Below are positions 9,062-18,157 of a stretch of DNA of 64,000 bases, one piece after another. The notes under the pieces were generated by a model. That model worked only from the letters and a program-made list of their open reading frames with translations, had not been told where the DNA came from and did not search any database. The position numbers and the translations under genes were made by a program. This stretch comes from Candidatus Latescibacterota bacterium (GTDB lineage: Bacteria > Latescibacterota > UBA2968), in assembly GCA_022823725.1 (NCBI GenBank), contig JAJEHL010000027.1, forward strand, positions 45,379-109,378. The letters are read 5' to 3'. The first letter of the stretch is position 1. Every line of letters starts with the position of its first letter.

Positions 9062-9102
9062 GGGGGTCGGTTCTTTGCTTGAGGATCGGCCCCCGATTTT
9101 TT
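9062..9102 (+). terminator. intrinsic terminator after sixA
   Basis: A 12-bp stem with some G-T pairs (GGGGGTCGGTTC against GGATCGGCCCCC) and a nine-nt loop is followed by six T residues. It separates sixA from the converging minus-strand cluster. Confidence 0.75.
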
Positions 9103-9105
9103 CTC

Positions 9106-10266
9106 TTAATACGTCTCTGACACATCGAGCACTGTGTTGTCTTCCTCGCTTTTAGTTGTATTGGAATTTTTGATCTTTTTCCGGAGTTTATCATAGAAGA
9201 GATCGCTGTCAACCGGGATATCTACCCAGTTATCTGTCCAGGCGGATAAGAGCATGGCGTTGGCGAGTTCGACGCCTTTGATCCCCTCGACCCCAGGTGC
9301 GAGGAGTGGCTTGCCCGTGCATATGGCATCTACCCAGTTTTGCGTGATGCCGCGATGGGCTTCGCCGCTGCTGCCCGTGGGGATGTCGCATTTCCAGGCT
9401 TCGGGACTGCCAAAGCCGCCTTTGTATTCTTTGCAGAATTTGCTGACGGATTCGCGGGTGCGCCAGAAGGTGATGTTTCCGCCTTCCATGACGACTTTGC
9501 CGCGATCGCCAGTGATCTCGAGGCGGTTGGTGCCTGGGGCTTCGCCTGTTGTGGTGATGAATACGCCCGTTGCGCCATTCTCGTATTCCACATAAGCGGT
9601 AACTTCGTCATCGACTTCGATATCGTGGTATTTTCCAAATCCGACAAATGCCCTGCATCGGATGGGCATACCGCAAATCCATTGCCACAGGTCCAGATTG
9701 TGCGGGCACTGGTTCATTAAGACGCCGCCGCCCTCACCTTCCCAGGTCGCGCGCCACCCCCCTGAATCGTAATAACTTTGCGAGCGGAACCAGGTGGTGA
9801 TGATGTAGTTCGTGCGCTGAATTTCTCCCAGATCCCCCGATGCGACCAGATCTTTGAGTTTTTGGTGCGCGCCTATGGTGCGCTGGTTGAACATGAGGCC
9901 GAAAACACGATCGCTTTTTTCAGCTACGGCGTTCATTTCTGCGACCTGTTTGGTATAAACCCCTGCGGGTTTTTCGATGAGTACATGCAGCCCGCTGTTC
10001 ATGGCTTGAATTGCCAGTGGCGGATGGAGGTAGTGCGGTGTGGCGACAATGACGGCATCGACGGTTCCAGATGCCATCATGTCATCGGCGCTATCGAATG
10101 TGCGGATATTTTCACCCAGGTTTTCGCGTGCCCACTTGATGCGGTCGGGATGTATGTCGCAGATGGCGGTTAGTTCGGCATTGGATACCTGGCCCGGGTG
10201 CAAGTAGAGACTATGTCCACTGCCCATGTTGCCGATGCCGATAATGCCGATGCGTACCTTATCCAT
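9106..10266 (-). CDS. Gfo/Idh/MocA family oxidoreductase
   Basis: This 386-residue NAD(P)-dependent dehydrogenase has the N-terminal Rossmann motif GIIGIGNMGSGHS and the family signature HVLIEKPAG with the catalytic Lys, followed by the C-terminal beta-sheet domain (LMNQCPHNLDLWQW). Such enzymes oxidise or epimerise sugars and inositols, and the substrate cannot be read from sequence. A Ser/Lys-rich C-terminal tail follows residue 360. AAGGAG lies before the ATG. It is the last gene of a minus-strand set with an enolase-superfamily enzyme and a sulfatase, which suggests use of a sulfated or acidic sugar. Confidence 0.9.
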   Translation of the reverse strand: MDKVRIGIIGIGNMGSGHSLYLHPGQVSNAELTAICDIHPDRIKWARENLGENIRTFDSADDMMASGTVDAVIVATPHYLHPPLAIQAMNSGLHVLIEKPAGVYTKQVAEMNAVAEKSDRVFGLMFNQRTIGAHQKLKDLVASGDLGEIQRTNYIITTWFRSQSYYDSGGWRATWEGEGGGVLMNQCPHNLDLWQWICGMPIRCRAFVGFGKYHDIEVDDEVTAYVEYENGATGVFITTTGEAPGTNRLEITGDRGKVVMEGGNITFWRTRESVSKFCKEYKGGFGSPEAWKCDIPTGSSGEAHRGITQNWVDAICTGKPLLAPGVEGIKGVELANAMLLSAWTDNWVDIPVDSDLFYDKLRKKIKNSNTTKSEEDNTVLDVSETY

Positions 10267-10305
10267 AAAAATTCTCCTTTATTTTTGTTGGGGGCAGGGA
10301 CATCC

Positions 10306-11445
10306 CTACATCCCGATCCTGTTTTTTTCGATATAATCCCAGTTGATGTTCATGCCCAATCCAGGACGCTGGGGGACGTGTACGAATCCTTTGTCGTCCA
10401 GGGGTTCGCCGTGTTCGTGAAGCCAGGGCGCGTGTTCGTCGAAGTCGATGAAAGGGTGAAGGAGGCCGCGTTCGTAAAATTCGCCATTGGACATGGCGCA
10501 CAGGGCGTGCAAGTTGCCGGGACCGCCTCCGTGGATTTCGCAGCGCATGCCAAAGGATTCGCACAGATGAACGGTTTTCATCAGGGGAGTCAGGCCGCCC
10601 ACATCCCCGACACCGCAGCGGGAAATATCGCACGCTCCGGCTTTGATCCATTCGGCACGGACATACATTTTGCCTTCGCAGGTCTCGGGACCACATATTG
10701 GTAAGGACGTTTGTTCGCAGAGCCAGACATAGGACGACATGCTGTGTTCGTCCATGGGTTCTTCCATCCAGTAATAGTCGAGTTTTTCAAGTCCTTTTGC
10801 CAGGGCGAGTGAGGCTTCGCGGTCGTAATAGTGATAGGGATCGAGCATGAGGGGCACATCGGGACCGACGGCTTCGCGCACGGCAGCGCAGGCTTCGAGA
10901 TCGCGTTTGACACTCGGGGCGCCCTCATAAGGTGGTTGCCAGGTGTGGAGTTTGAAGGCGGGGTATCCGCGTTTCATACACCATTCGGCAAAGCGGGCAT
11001 AGTCTTCAGGCGTAGCCAGACCGCCTTCGAGGTCGTCGCCGCACATGGTCGAGGCATAGGCGGGGACTTTGTCGCGGTAGCCTCCGAGCAATTTGTAAAC
11101 GGGTTGATTGAGGGCGCGCCCGGCCAGGTCCCAGAGGGCGAGGTCAACGGACATGATGACTCTATCGGTTATCGTGTCTGAGTTGATGCGCTGGCGGTGG
11201 TTGAGGTCGTGCCAGATTTGTTCGCGCATAAAGGGGTCTTTGCCAATGAGTTCTGGCTTGATCATGCTGTTGATCACCTGTGCATTTGCACCAAACCAGT
11301 ATCCGGAAACGTCTTCGTCGGTTGAAATTACGAGCAGGGTTTGAACGGCTTCGCGGTCGGGACCGGGATGCCCGTGTCCATCGCTATCGCGTTCGGTGTT
11401 GGCGATGTATTTGAATTGAATGGTTTCGACATCGGTGATTTTCAA
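10306..11445 (-). CDS. mandelate racemase/muconate lactonizing enzyme family protein
   Basis: This 379-residue enolase-superfamily enzyme has the N-terminal capping domain (DRVIMSVDLALWDLAGRAL) and a barrel with the three metal ligands in LMLDPYHYY (Asp), YYWMEEPM (Glu) and CGPETCEG (Glu). The general-base position reads FKLHTW (KxH) and a late His lies in CEIHGGG, which points to acid-sugar dehydratases rather than to muconate cycloisomerase. The gene is 39 nt upstream of the oxidoreductase and 12 nt downstream of the sulfatase, in one direction, so an operon is likely. Confidence 0.88.
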   Translation of the reverse strand: MKITDVETIQFKYIANTERDSDGHGHPGPDREAVQTLLVISTDEDVSGYWFGANAQVINSMIKPELIGKDPFMREQIWHDLNHRQRINSDTITDRVIMSVDLALWDLAGRALNQPVYKLLGGYRDKVPAYASTMCGDDLEGGLATPEDYARFAEWCMKRGYPAFKLHTWQPPYEGAPSVKRDLEACAAVREAVGPDVPLMLDPYHYYDREASLALAKGLEKLDYYWMEEPMDEHSMSSYVWLCEQTSLPICGPETCEGKMYVRAEWIKAGACDISRCGVGDVGGLTPLMKTVHLCESFGMRCEIHGGGPGNLHALCAMSNGEFYERGLLHPFIDFDEHAPWLHEHGEPLDDKGFVHVPQRPGLGMNINWDYIEKNRIGM

Positions 11446-11457
11446 GGAGAACTCCTT

Positions 11458-12909
11458 TCAATAAAGCGGTCTGTAACGCAGGTCGCCGCCTTCTTCGCGT
11501 TGTTTTTTGTAATCGGCTTCAAGTGCCTCTCGCACCCAGTATTGCGGGGCAGATGTGTAGTTCGATTGGTGTTTCTGGTTGTCAATCCAGTGCTCGATCA
11601 AGCGGGATTTGAGGTCTTGTTCAACGTGGGTGAGTTGCGCGTCGCCCGCGCGGTTAGCAATTTCGTCGGGGTCGTTTTCGAGGTCGTAAAGTTCGGCAGA
11701 TCCATCGGCGTAGTGCGCGTATTTGTAGCCTTCGGTTCGCACCATAGCGCGACCGCCGATTTCGCAAAATGCGGCTTGCCGAATGGTCGCGGTGGGGTCT
11801 TTGAATAGTGGGCGAATGTCTTCTCCTTGAAGTGTGCTCGGCAGTTCGGCATCGCAGGCGTGATAAATAAGTGGCACGAGATCAATGATACTGACGAGGC
11901 CCGGTGCGCGCTGATCGGCGGGAATGTCGGGACCGCGAATGATGAGAGGCACGCGCGACATGCAGTCGTAAAAGAAGCCTTTGAAGGGCAGGCCGTGATC
12001 GCCCAATGCGTCGCCGTGATCGCTGGTGAAGATGATGAGGGTGTCGTCGAGTACGCGGTGGGCTTCCAGTGCGGCGATGATTTTACCAATGCCTTCGTCA
12101 ATTAAGCTGATGTTGGCGTAGTAGTGCTCGCGCCATTTTCGGTAGTGTTCAGGGGTTGCTTGTGAATAGTCCTGGCGAAACATGGAGTTGGACAGGGTGC
12201 CGCGACCGCGGTCTCTTTGTGCGGGTGGTTTATTGACGAGTTCTTCTGGGGAACCAACGGGGTCGGGTATGGGCGCGTCGGCATACATACGGGCCATGTC
12301 TTCTGGCGGATCGTAGGGGTCGTGCGGTCCGGGAAAGCTGACCCAGGCGGCAAAGGGGTCGTTTCCATTTTTTTGGAGCCATTCGGCAGCCTGATCACCG
12401 ACAAAGCCATCGACGTGAAATTTTCGCTCGCGCGGTGTGATAGATGCGCCCAGATTTTCGTAATACCCCGGCAATGTGGTGGGGTGGGGCCGATCGAGGC
12501 CGTGTGCAGCGAGAAATTGTACGTGGTGGTCGGGCAGAAAAATGTGCCGTTTGTCTTCGGCCATGATGCGTTCGTCAAAGCCCTGGTGTGAGTCCCAGGG
12601 ATGAAAGTGCATTTTGCCGATGGCTGCGGTGCGCCGTCCGGTTTGCGAGATGATGCGCGGCCATGTCGGCACGTGATCGGGTAACCAGTTGCCATTGCCG
12701 AGCACGCCGGTTACGCTGGGGTACTGCCCGCTCATGATAGACGCGCGGCAGGGTACGCATACAGGGGAGGGGACAATGCAATGGTCAAATACCATGCCTT
12801 CGCGTGCAAGGCGGTCGAGGTTGGGGGTTTGCATAAAGTCGAGGCCATAACAGGGGAGGCTGTCCCAGCGCTGTTGATCGGTGGTGATTAAAAGGAGGTT
12901 GCGAGCCAT
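11458..12909 (-). CDS. sulfatase, type I (formylglycine-dependent)
   Basis: The 483-residue enzyme has the sulfatase start ARNLLLITTDQQRWDS with a metal-binding Asp, and the modification motif C-V-P-C-R-A-S at residues 51-57, where Cys51 would be converted to formylglycine. IFTSDHGDALGDHG carries further metal ligands. No signal peptide is seen after the ATG at 12909 (GGAG six nt upstream), so it is probably cytoplasmic. It leads the minus-strand operon with the enolase-superfamily and Gfo/Idh/MocA enzymes, so the sulfate ester is likely on a sugar taken up by the cell. Confidence 0.9.
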   Translation of the reverse strand: MARNLLLITTDQQRWDSLPCYGLDFMQTPNLDRLAREGMVFDHCIVPSPVCVPCRASIMSGQYPSVTGVLGNGNWLPDHVPTWPRIISQTGRRTAAIGKMHFHPWDSHQGFDERIMAEDKRHIFLPDHHVQFLAAHGLDRPHPTTLPGYYENLGASITPRERKFHVDGFVGDQAAEWLQKNGNDPFAAWVSFPGPHDPYDPPEDMARMYADAPIPDPVGSPEELVNKPPAQRDRGRGTLSNSMFRQDYSQATPEHYRKWREHYYANISLIDEGIGKIIAALEAHRVLDDTLIIFTSDHGDALGDHGLPFKGFFYDCMSRVPLIIRGPDIPADQRAPGLVSIIDLVPLIYHACDAELPSTLQGEDIRPLFKDPTATIRQAAFCEIGGRAMVRTEGYKYAHYADGSAELYDLENDPDEIANRAGDAQLTHVEQDLKSRLIEHWIDNQKHQSNYTSAPQYWVREALEADYKKQREEGGDLRYRPLY

Positions 12910-13015
12910 AAGGTGCTCCGGAATGAGGAAGAATTCAAGTGGATCAAAAGGACGGGATAAGATAGGACGGGGAGATAGGTCTGGCAAAGTATTTTTGTTG
13001 GTCAAGTTAAAGAAA

Positions 13016-13052
13016 TTGACGTTGACTCAAACAAGTTTTATGTTAGTATTCA
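13016..13052 (+). promoter_or_regulatory. candidate promoter of the AAA/TOPRIM pair
   Basis: Two overlapping -35-like boxes (TTGACG at 13016 and TTGACT at 13022) lie in AT-rich DNA with AGTATT-like sequence 17 nt after the second. This is the only -35-like match close upstream of the ATPase gene, and it is AT-richer than the flanking catabolic genes. The -10 box is poor. Confidence 0.35.
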
Positions 13053-13097
13053 TTGAAGCATACTACCTTTAGCGTCTGTTTGTCGAGGAGGCTTGCA

Positions 13098-14267
13098 ATG
13101 TTACAGGAATTTCGCGTTGATAATTTTAAGTCTTTGATTAACATTGTATTTAAGCCACAGGAAATCAATCTGCTTCTTGGTAAGAACAATTCCGGAAAGA
13201 CCAATCTCTGTCAGGCTTTGCAGTTTGTGGGGTGTAGTTCAATTTTCCCGCTCAATGAGTGTGCGGAGAAAGTTGCGGGTGGACGGTTTGGTATGACCAA
13301 TTTCGCGTTTGAAAAATCCACCATAGATTTTTATGTCCGAGCAAAAGTGCCTTATGAGGAAGAGGTTCTGGCCTTTGAATATGAACTTACGATTTCACCA
13401 CCAAAGGACGGTATGGGAGAAGTAAAAGTTGAGCGAGAGATTTTGAGTGTTACCGGTGGGAAATTTGAGCAAACCATTCTGCTTGAAAATATCTCTGGAC
13501 GAATACGGCTTTTGCAGGAGAATGATTTTATAGATGGAACGGTGAATTATGTTGAAACGAGTGCGTCCAGAGATGCAACAATGTTGCAGCGTCTCTACGA
13601 TTCGGAAAACAATGTATGTGTCAATCGCTTCAAACGCTATTTGAGCAATTGGATCTGCTATGATCTTTCGGCTACTGCTATGAGAGGATCGGACTATAAG
13701 CCCAATGAGGTTTTTCTCAATAGCGACGGAAGCAATCTCGCTTCAGTGCTATACTGGTTAAAGACCCACAATGAACGAGATTATCGCAAGCTGATGAAAG
13801 TCATGCAAGTGATTGAGCCAAAATTTGATATTATCAATTTTCCCGTTGGCTCGGAGAGTGTTGTGGTTATGCTTTTTGAAGATTCAGATGGACATTCATT
13901 GCCAGCCTGGAATGCTTCAAATGGAACACTGCGATTTTTGGCCCTGACTTATGTCTTGTTGATTCAAACACAACTGATACTGGATTCGCGTCCATTGTTC
14001 ATGATTGAGGAGCCGGAAAATGGCATTTATGTCGGTTTTCTAAAAACTCTACTCGAAATGATTGATCGGTCTCAGGGGCCTCAGATCATTTTTACCTCGC
14101 ACGCGCCTTATTTTATTGATCTTTTTGACGAGTATTTGGACGGGATTTTTGTACTTGATCGCGACGAACAGCACACGTCGATTACACAACCAGATATTGA
14201 TGAGGTGAAGACACGCCTTGAACATTTTCCATTGGGAGAGCAGCATTTTCGGGAGATGTTGGGATGA
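13098..14267 (+). CDS. AAA family ATPase (OLD/AAA15-like), first gene of a putative defence pair
   Basis: The 389-residue protein is an ABC/SMC-type P-loop ATPase of the AAA15/AAA21 kind. After the FRVDNFKSL start it has Walker A GKNNSGKT (residues 28-35), a late Walker B PLFMIEEPENG, and an H-loop FTSHAPYFID. The middle is unrecognised. Proteins of this kind work with a TOPRIM nuclease in the OLD, Gabija and PARIS anti-phage systems. The next gene overlaps it by 4 nt and is TOPRIM-like. The start is ATG 13098 behind AGGAGG. The membership of a defence system is inference. Confidence 0.8.
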   Translation: MLQEFRVDNFKSLINIVFKPQEINLLLGKNNSGKTNLCQALQFVGCSSIFPLNECAEKVAGGRFGMTNFAFEKSTIDFYVRAKVPYEEEVLAFEYELTISPPKDGMGEVKVEREILSVTGGKFEQTILLENISGRIRLLQENDFIDGTVNYVETSASRDATMLQRLYDSENNVCVNRFKRYLSNWICYDLSATAMRGSDYKPNEVFLNSDGSNLASVLYWLKTHNERDYRKLMKVMQVIEPKFDIINFPVGSESVVVMLFEDSDGHSLPAWNASNGTLRFLALTYVLLIQTQLILDSRPLFMIEEPENGIYVGFLKTLLEMIDRSQGPQIIFTSHAPYFIDLFDEYLDGIFVLDRDEQHTSITQPDIDEVKTRLEHFPLGEQHFREMLG

Positions 14268-14860
14268 AGATCGGGTATTATGTACAAGGGGATGCAGATG
14301 AAGCCGTTGTAAAGGGACTGGCGAAACGCTGGTGTCCCGATGCAGAATTGGCAGAGGGTAAGTTCAGAGGTGCGTCGAGGGAATCTTTCAGACGGGAGAT
14401 TGCCAATTCCTTAAGGGATTTGAAAAGCGATAAAAGGTGTGATATTCTGGTTGTTTTAACGGATGCCGACGCAAATCTCTGGCGGGATGTCAAAAGACTC
14501 GAATGGGATAGGATTCCAGAAGACTGTCAGCATTTGACCCTATTTGGTGTGGCTGATCGAAATATTGAGTGCTGGATGGCGATTGACCGGGGCGCTCTTG
14601 CCCGTGAATTAAAATGTCGTGTGGAGGAGATTCCCACAGATGATCCTTCTGATTTTATTAAACGGCATTTTGGATTGCCCGGCTCTAATAAACTTGATAA
14701 AGATGATGCAAAAGCGCGTATCAGAGATTATGTTGCGGAGGCACCATTGAGGGCGTGGATTAGGAATTCAGATTCCTTTGAGGATTTTTACGAAGATGCG
14801 CGTGATTTAGCTGCTCAAAATGAGTGTTCGATTCCCAATGAAAGGGAACGCGGAGATTGA
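14264..14860 (+). CDS. TOPRIM-like (DUF4276-like) protein, partner of the AAA ATPase
   Basis: The 198-residue product opens with KIGYYVQGDADEAVVKGLAKR, which has the shape of a TOPRIM first motif (usually VEGxTE) but with Gln8 in place of the catalytic Glu. ILVVLTDADAN at 61-71 supplies the DxD metal motif (Asp67, Asp69). A conserved-looking VADRNIECWMAID follows. ATG overlaps the ATPase stop as ATGA, which indicates coupled translation. It could be a nuclease, an RNA-cleaving toxin or an inactive regulator; the missing Glu makes catalysis uncertain unless Glu13 replaces it. Confidence 0.65.
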   Translation: MKIGYYVQGDADEAVVKGLAKRWCPDAELAEGKFRGASRESFRREIANSLRDLKSDKRCDILVVLTDADANLWRDVKRLEWDRIPEDCQHLTLFGVADRNIECWMAIDRGALARELKCRVEEIPTDDPSDFIKRHFGLPGSNKLDKDDAKARIRDYVAEAPLRAWIRNSDSFEDFYEDARDLAAQNECSIPNERERGD

Positions 14861-14883
14861 ATACGGTTATATTAGACAAAGAT

Positions 14884-14924
14884 AGAGCCTGTTCTGTATC
14901 ATTCAGAGCAGGCTCTTGTTTTTT
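14884..14924 (+). terminator. intrinsic terminator after the AAA/TOPRIM pair
   Basis: AGAGCCTG pairs with CAGGCTCT (8 bp) around a 17-nt loop, followed by TGTTTTTT. It ends the two-gene unit cleanly, which supports the pair being a self-contained transcript. Confidence 0.85.
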
Positions 14925-15019
14925 ATGCATTGTGCTGTTGCGTATATCGAGGTCTAACACTATCTTGTGGGGCGATTTGTTTACACTTTTGAACTGCTGC
15001 CGCATCGGAAGGATGTGTT

Positions 15020-16825
15020 ATGGATATGTTGCTGGATGATGTCAAATTGCCGTCGCATTTAGATCGTCTGACAGATACGGATCTGGATCTCAGGCGCGTT
15101 CAAGGGATGGTGCGCGTTGGTTCTGAAGTATTATTTGTGGTATTGAGCGGCTCCTTGTTCAAGTTGACGACGGAGAGGGCTGTGCTCGAGCCAGTGTTTG
15201 ATTCTGTGACACGCTTATGGCCAGCCGATGAAAATTGTGCGCTGGTTGAATCAGAAGGCGCGCTATGGCGGGTTGATCTGGATGGTACAAAGGGGCGTTT
15301 GCTCACTATTCCCAGAGGGACGATTTCCTATGATGTCAAATGGGGAATACGGGGCCTGGTTGTGGGTGCTCTTGTAGATCGCCGCGAGCCTGTGGATCCC
15401 AAAGCACCGTATTTTTATCCGACACAGAGAGAAAAGGTCACGCTGTGCAGATATGCTTCAATTGAGGGTTGGCACGATCTCGCCGATGTGCCAGAAGGAT
15501 GTGGGAACCTGAGTATGTGCCGGTATGGTCGTCGAATCGCGTGGCGAGAATCTCTTAATGTGATTCCAGAAGAAGCGCAGCGAGGAGAGTTTTACGGTTT
15601 TGATTTGAATACAAATGAGGTACGAAAGTTGACCGAGGGTGCGGGCAAAGCCGGTCGCGTGGTGATGGCTTCGGATGGCTCTGCGCTGCTTTACGAAGCC
15701 AATCACGAGGCGGTGTATCCCATTACAACGCATACGGATTTGTGGTGGTTGTCCTGGGATGGCAACGAACGGGTGAATCTCACAGAGGGTGGGCGTTGTA
15801 TTGCGCGCTTTGGCTGGGGGCCTCGGGAAAAAACCGCCTGGGTATCGTTTGTGGAGGGTTTGGAAACACAGACGGAAGTGCTGGCTCTGGATGGAACGCC
15901 AGAAGGGACATTTGGCGATTTGGACGCGGTATCAGATATTGTATGGATGCCCGATGGTCTGGCTATTTTTGAAACCGAAGACGCGGAGCGATTTCCCGCA
16001 ATTTGGACGGGAACGCGCCGTGTGCCTTTGCCTCAGCCAGCGAATTACGAGGATTTGCGCGTTTTAGAAATGGAATGGGAAGCCCCCGATGGCATGGAGA
16101 TTGAAGGGGTGCTCTACGAAGCAGACGGCCTTAGAGGCCCTGCGCCGTTGCTGGTGTCGGCACATGGCGGGCCTGCTGCGCCAGTGGAAAATGTGCGGAG
16201 TGAGGCGGTTCGATATCGCCATTTGCTGCGGGCGGGCTACCGGGTTTTTCGTCCGGCATTTCGGGGTTCTCTGGGTTTTGGAGATGATTTTGCGCGGAGC
16301 AATATCGGATGCCAGGGGCGGGCTGATCTCGAAGATATTATTTCGGGTATTGATTTTTTGATTGAAGAAGGGCTTGCATTAAAAAACAGGGTGGGTATTT
16401 TCGGTGCGTCTTACGGGGGATATATGACTCTGCGGGCACTGTCTGTGACGGATCGATTCCATGCCGGTGTCGCGCTTTTCGGTTTTATCGACAATAGGCG
16501 GATGACCCTGGAGACGGGTGATTTTACGTATGAGACTGAGTATTTGGAACCGCTATCGTGGCCGATTACAGAGCGTACGCGCGGGGGCGATGTGTTTCCC
16601 AATTTGGGTGCGATTCGCACACCGCTGCTGTTGTTACACGGCGACCAGGACCCGATTTGTCCACTGTCGGAATCCAAAGTCACTTGTCGCGCGCTGGAAG
16701 CACTGGGGGTTCCGGTGGGGCTGGTGGTGTATCCGGGCGAGGGACATGGGTTTCGGAAAGAGAAAAACCGCCGCGATAGTGCGCGGCGGACGTTGGCATG
16801 GTTTTTGAACTACTTGCCGCCGTGA
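15020..16825 (+). CDS. S9 family peptidase (prolyl oligopeptidase-like)
   Basis: The 601-residue protein has an N-terminal beta-propeller region (about 1-350) and a C-terminal alpha/beta hydrolase domain. The catalytic triad is visible: Ser in GASYGGYM, Asp in HGDQDPICP and His in GEGHGFRKEKNR. The oxyanion-type SAHGGPAAP precedes the domain. It should cleave short peptides or acyl-amino acids. No signal peptide is seen, so it is probably cytoplasmic. ATG 15020 has AAGGA six nt before it. Its 3' end overlaps the convergent minus-strand gene by 16 nt. Confidence 0.88.
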   Translation: MDMLLDDVKLPSHLDRLTDTDLDLRRVQGMVRVGSEVLFVVLSGSLFKLTTERAVLEPVFDSVTRLWPADENCALVESEGALWRVDLDGTKGRLLTIPRGTISYDVKWGIRGLVVGALVDRREPVDPKAPYFYPTQREKVTLCRYASIEGWHDLADVPEGCGNLSMCRYGRRIAWRESLNVIPEEAQRGEFYGFDLNTNEVRKLTEGAGKAGRVVMASDGSALLYEANHEAVYPITTHTDLWWLSWDGNERVNLTEGGRCIARFGWGPREKTAWVSFVEGLETQTEVLALDGTPEGTFGDLDAVSDIVWMPDGLAIFETEDAERFPAIWTGTRRVPLPQPANYEDLRVLEMEWEAPDGMEIEGVLYEADGLRGPAPLLVSAHGGPAAPVENVRSEAVRYRHLLRAGYRVFRPAFRGSLGFGDDFARSNIGCQGRADLEDIISGIDFLIEEGLALKNRVGIFGASYGGYMTLRALSVTDRFHAGVALFGFIDNRRMTLETGDFTYETEYLEPLSWPITERTRGGDVFPNLGAIRTPLLLLHGDQDPICPLSESKVTCRALEALGVPVGLVVYPGEGHGFRKEKNRRDSARRTLAWFLNYLPP

Positions 16826-18009
16826 GGGTAATGATCGTAGTTCGTCATGTCATAGGGCTGCGTTGAGATTGCCCAGTTGACGCCGAGTTCTGAGAAGAGC
16901 TTGCCCGTGCGAAAGCTGCGGTCTAACAGGTCGTCCAGGTCCTTGATGATGTGGAAGGTCGCGCCGTCGCGTTTGACGTCGCGGCCATCAACTGTGACGA
17001 TAGTGGGGCAGCTTTCGTGTGCGCCATTAACGCACAGGGTTTGTGCGCGTGCGACTTCTGGCGGGCACAGGGGTGTGGCGTTATTTTGCATTACGTCGAT
17101 GGCGTTGTGAAACGGGCCGTGATGGTCGCGCAGGTTGTGCTCTTCAAAGGATTCTGTGCTGCCGTCATTGTAGCGGATGATCGAACCGGGGCGACTCCAT
17201 TCGGCTGTTCCGTGCTCGCACTGAAGTTGCATGAGGGGATTGAAGTTTTCACGTGTGGAATGGGAGAGGCCGATGAGGACATTGACGCCATTTGCCAAAA
17301 TGCGGAGTACGGCTGTGTCGAGTGTTTCGATATCGCGTGCGCGGTAGAGTTCGGCCTGTACGGTTTCGGGCATGGCCGATTCGTGATGGGTTGCGCCGCA
17401 CAGGTACATGGCATTGTTGAGGTCGTGCGCCATGGCGTTGTTGATTGGGCTGTCGAGGACCCATGTGCTATCGTCGAGTGTGAGCCGCCCAGCCCAGGTA
17501 TTGCGGCTGTAGTACAGGTTGTTGCGCGGCCATCCGCCTTTGATGCGAATCGCGTGCAACTTTCCCAGCCGCCCATCCAATAAGCGGGTTTTGATGGTCT
17601 GGATGCTGGGGGCGTAGATTGACTGATACCCGATGAGCGCAACTTTGTTTGTTTTATTTTTTATCTTTATTAAATGATTGGCATCCTGTATCGTGGCTGC
17701 CAATGGTTTTTCACAGATGACATTGAATCCCGCTTTGAGTGCTGCGACGGAATAGGGAACGTGATAGTGAATGCCAATGGGCAAGGTGATGTAATCTATG
17801 CCTCCTGCACTGAGGAGATCGTCATACGTGTCGTAAACGCGAACATTGCGGGTTTTAAATTCGGCGAGTTTTTCGGGATGGTTTTCAGGGTCAATGACAA
17901 CGGCGGCATCGATGCGCGCGCGTCCCTCTCGTTCGAGTGCTTCGACAGAGCGGACGTGTGTTTGTCCAAAACCGCCAATGCCAACAATGCCAAATTTTAC
18001 GGGATTCAT
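16810..18009 (-). CDS. Gfo/Idh/MocA family oxidoreductase
   Basis: This 399-residue dehydrogenase has Rossmann motif GIVGIGGFGQTH and the Lys signature NVICEKPLAA, with a C-terminal substrate domain containing HDLNNAMYLCGA. It differs strongly from the other family members in this window, so it is not a recent duplicate. It is a single minus-strand gene, divergent from the next Gfo/Idh/MocA gene. Its stop lies inside the 3' end of the S9 peptidase gene. The substrate is not known. Confidence 0.88.
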   Translation of the reverse strand: MNPVKFGIVGIGGFGQTHVRSVEALEREGRARIDAAVVIDPENHPEKLAEFKTRNVRVYDTYDDLLSAGGIDYITLPIGIHYHVPYSVAALKAGFNVICEKPLAATIQDANHLIKIKNKTNKVALIGYQSIYAPSIQTIKTRLLDGRLGKLHAIRIKGGWPRNNLYYSRNTWAGRLTLDDSTWVLDSPINNAMAHDLNNAMYLCGATHHESAMPETVQAELYRARDIETLDTAVLRILANGVNVLIGLSHSTRENFNPLMQLQCEHGTAEWSRPGSIIRYNDGSTESFEEHNLRDHHGPFHNAIDVMQNNATPLCPPEVARAQTLCVNGAHESCPTIVTVDGRDVKRDGATFHIIKDLDDLLDRSFRTGKLFSELGVNWAISTQPYDMTNYDHYPHGGK

Positions 18010-18034
18010 AAATTGCTCCTAAGTTAAAAGCAGT

Positions 18035-18094
18035 ATCCGCAGGCATGTCCCTGCGGATGTAAGCAGGGATGGACGCAGATAGACACAGATGAAA
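18035..18094. repeat. dispersed intergenic repeat, copy 1, with hairpin
   Basis: The divergent gap holds a perfect 9-bp hairpin (ATCCGCAGG, six-nt loop, CCTGCGGAT) followed by GGATGGACGCAGATAGACAC and AGATGAAA. The TCCGCAG...GGACGCAGAT...AGATGAAA pattern recurs at 26817, 35652 and 51944. Confidence 0.7.
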
Positions 18095-18157
18095 CAAAAA
18101 ACACAAAAGCGATTGTAGGGGCAACTGAAATTAGTGGGATAAACGCAGGAGGACATG

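Noticed and set aside
16810..16825. Overlap of convergent genes as a frameshift sign
   Set aside because: Both proteins have complete, normal ends; a 16-nt convergent overlap needs no error to explain it.
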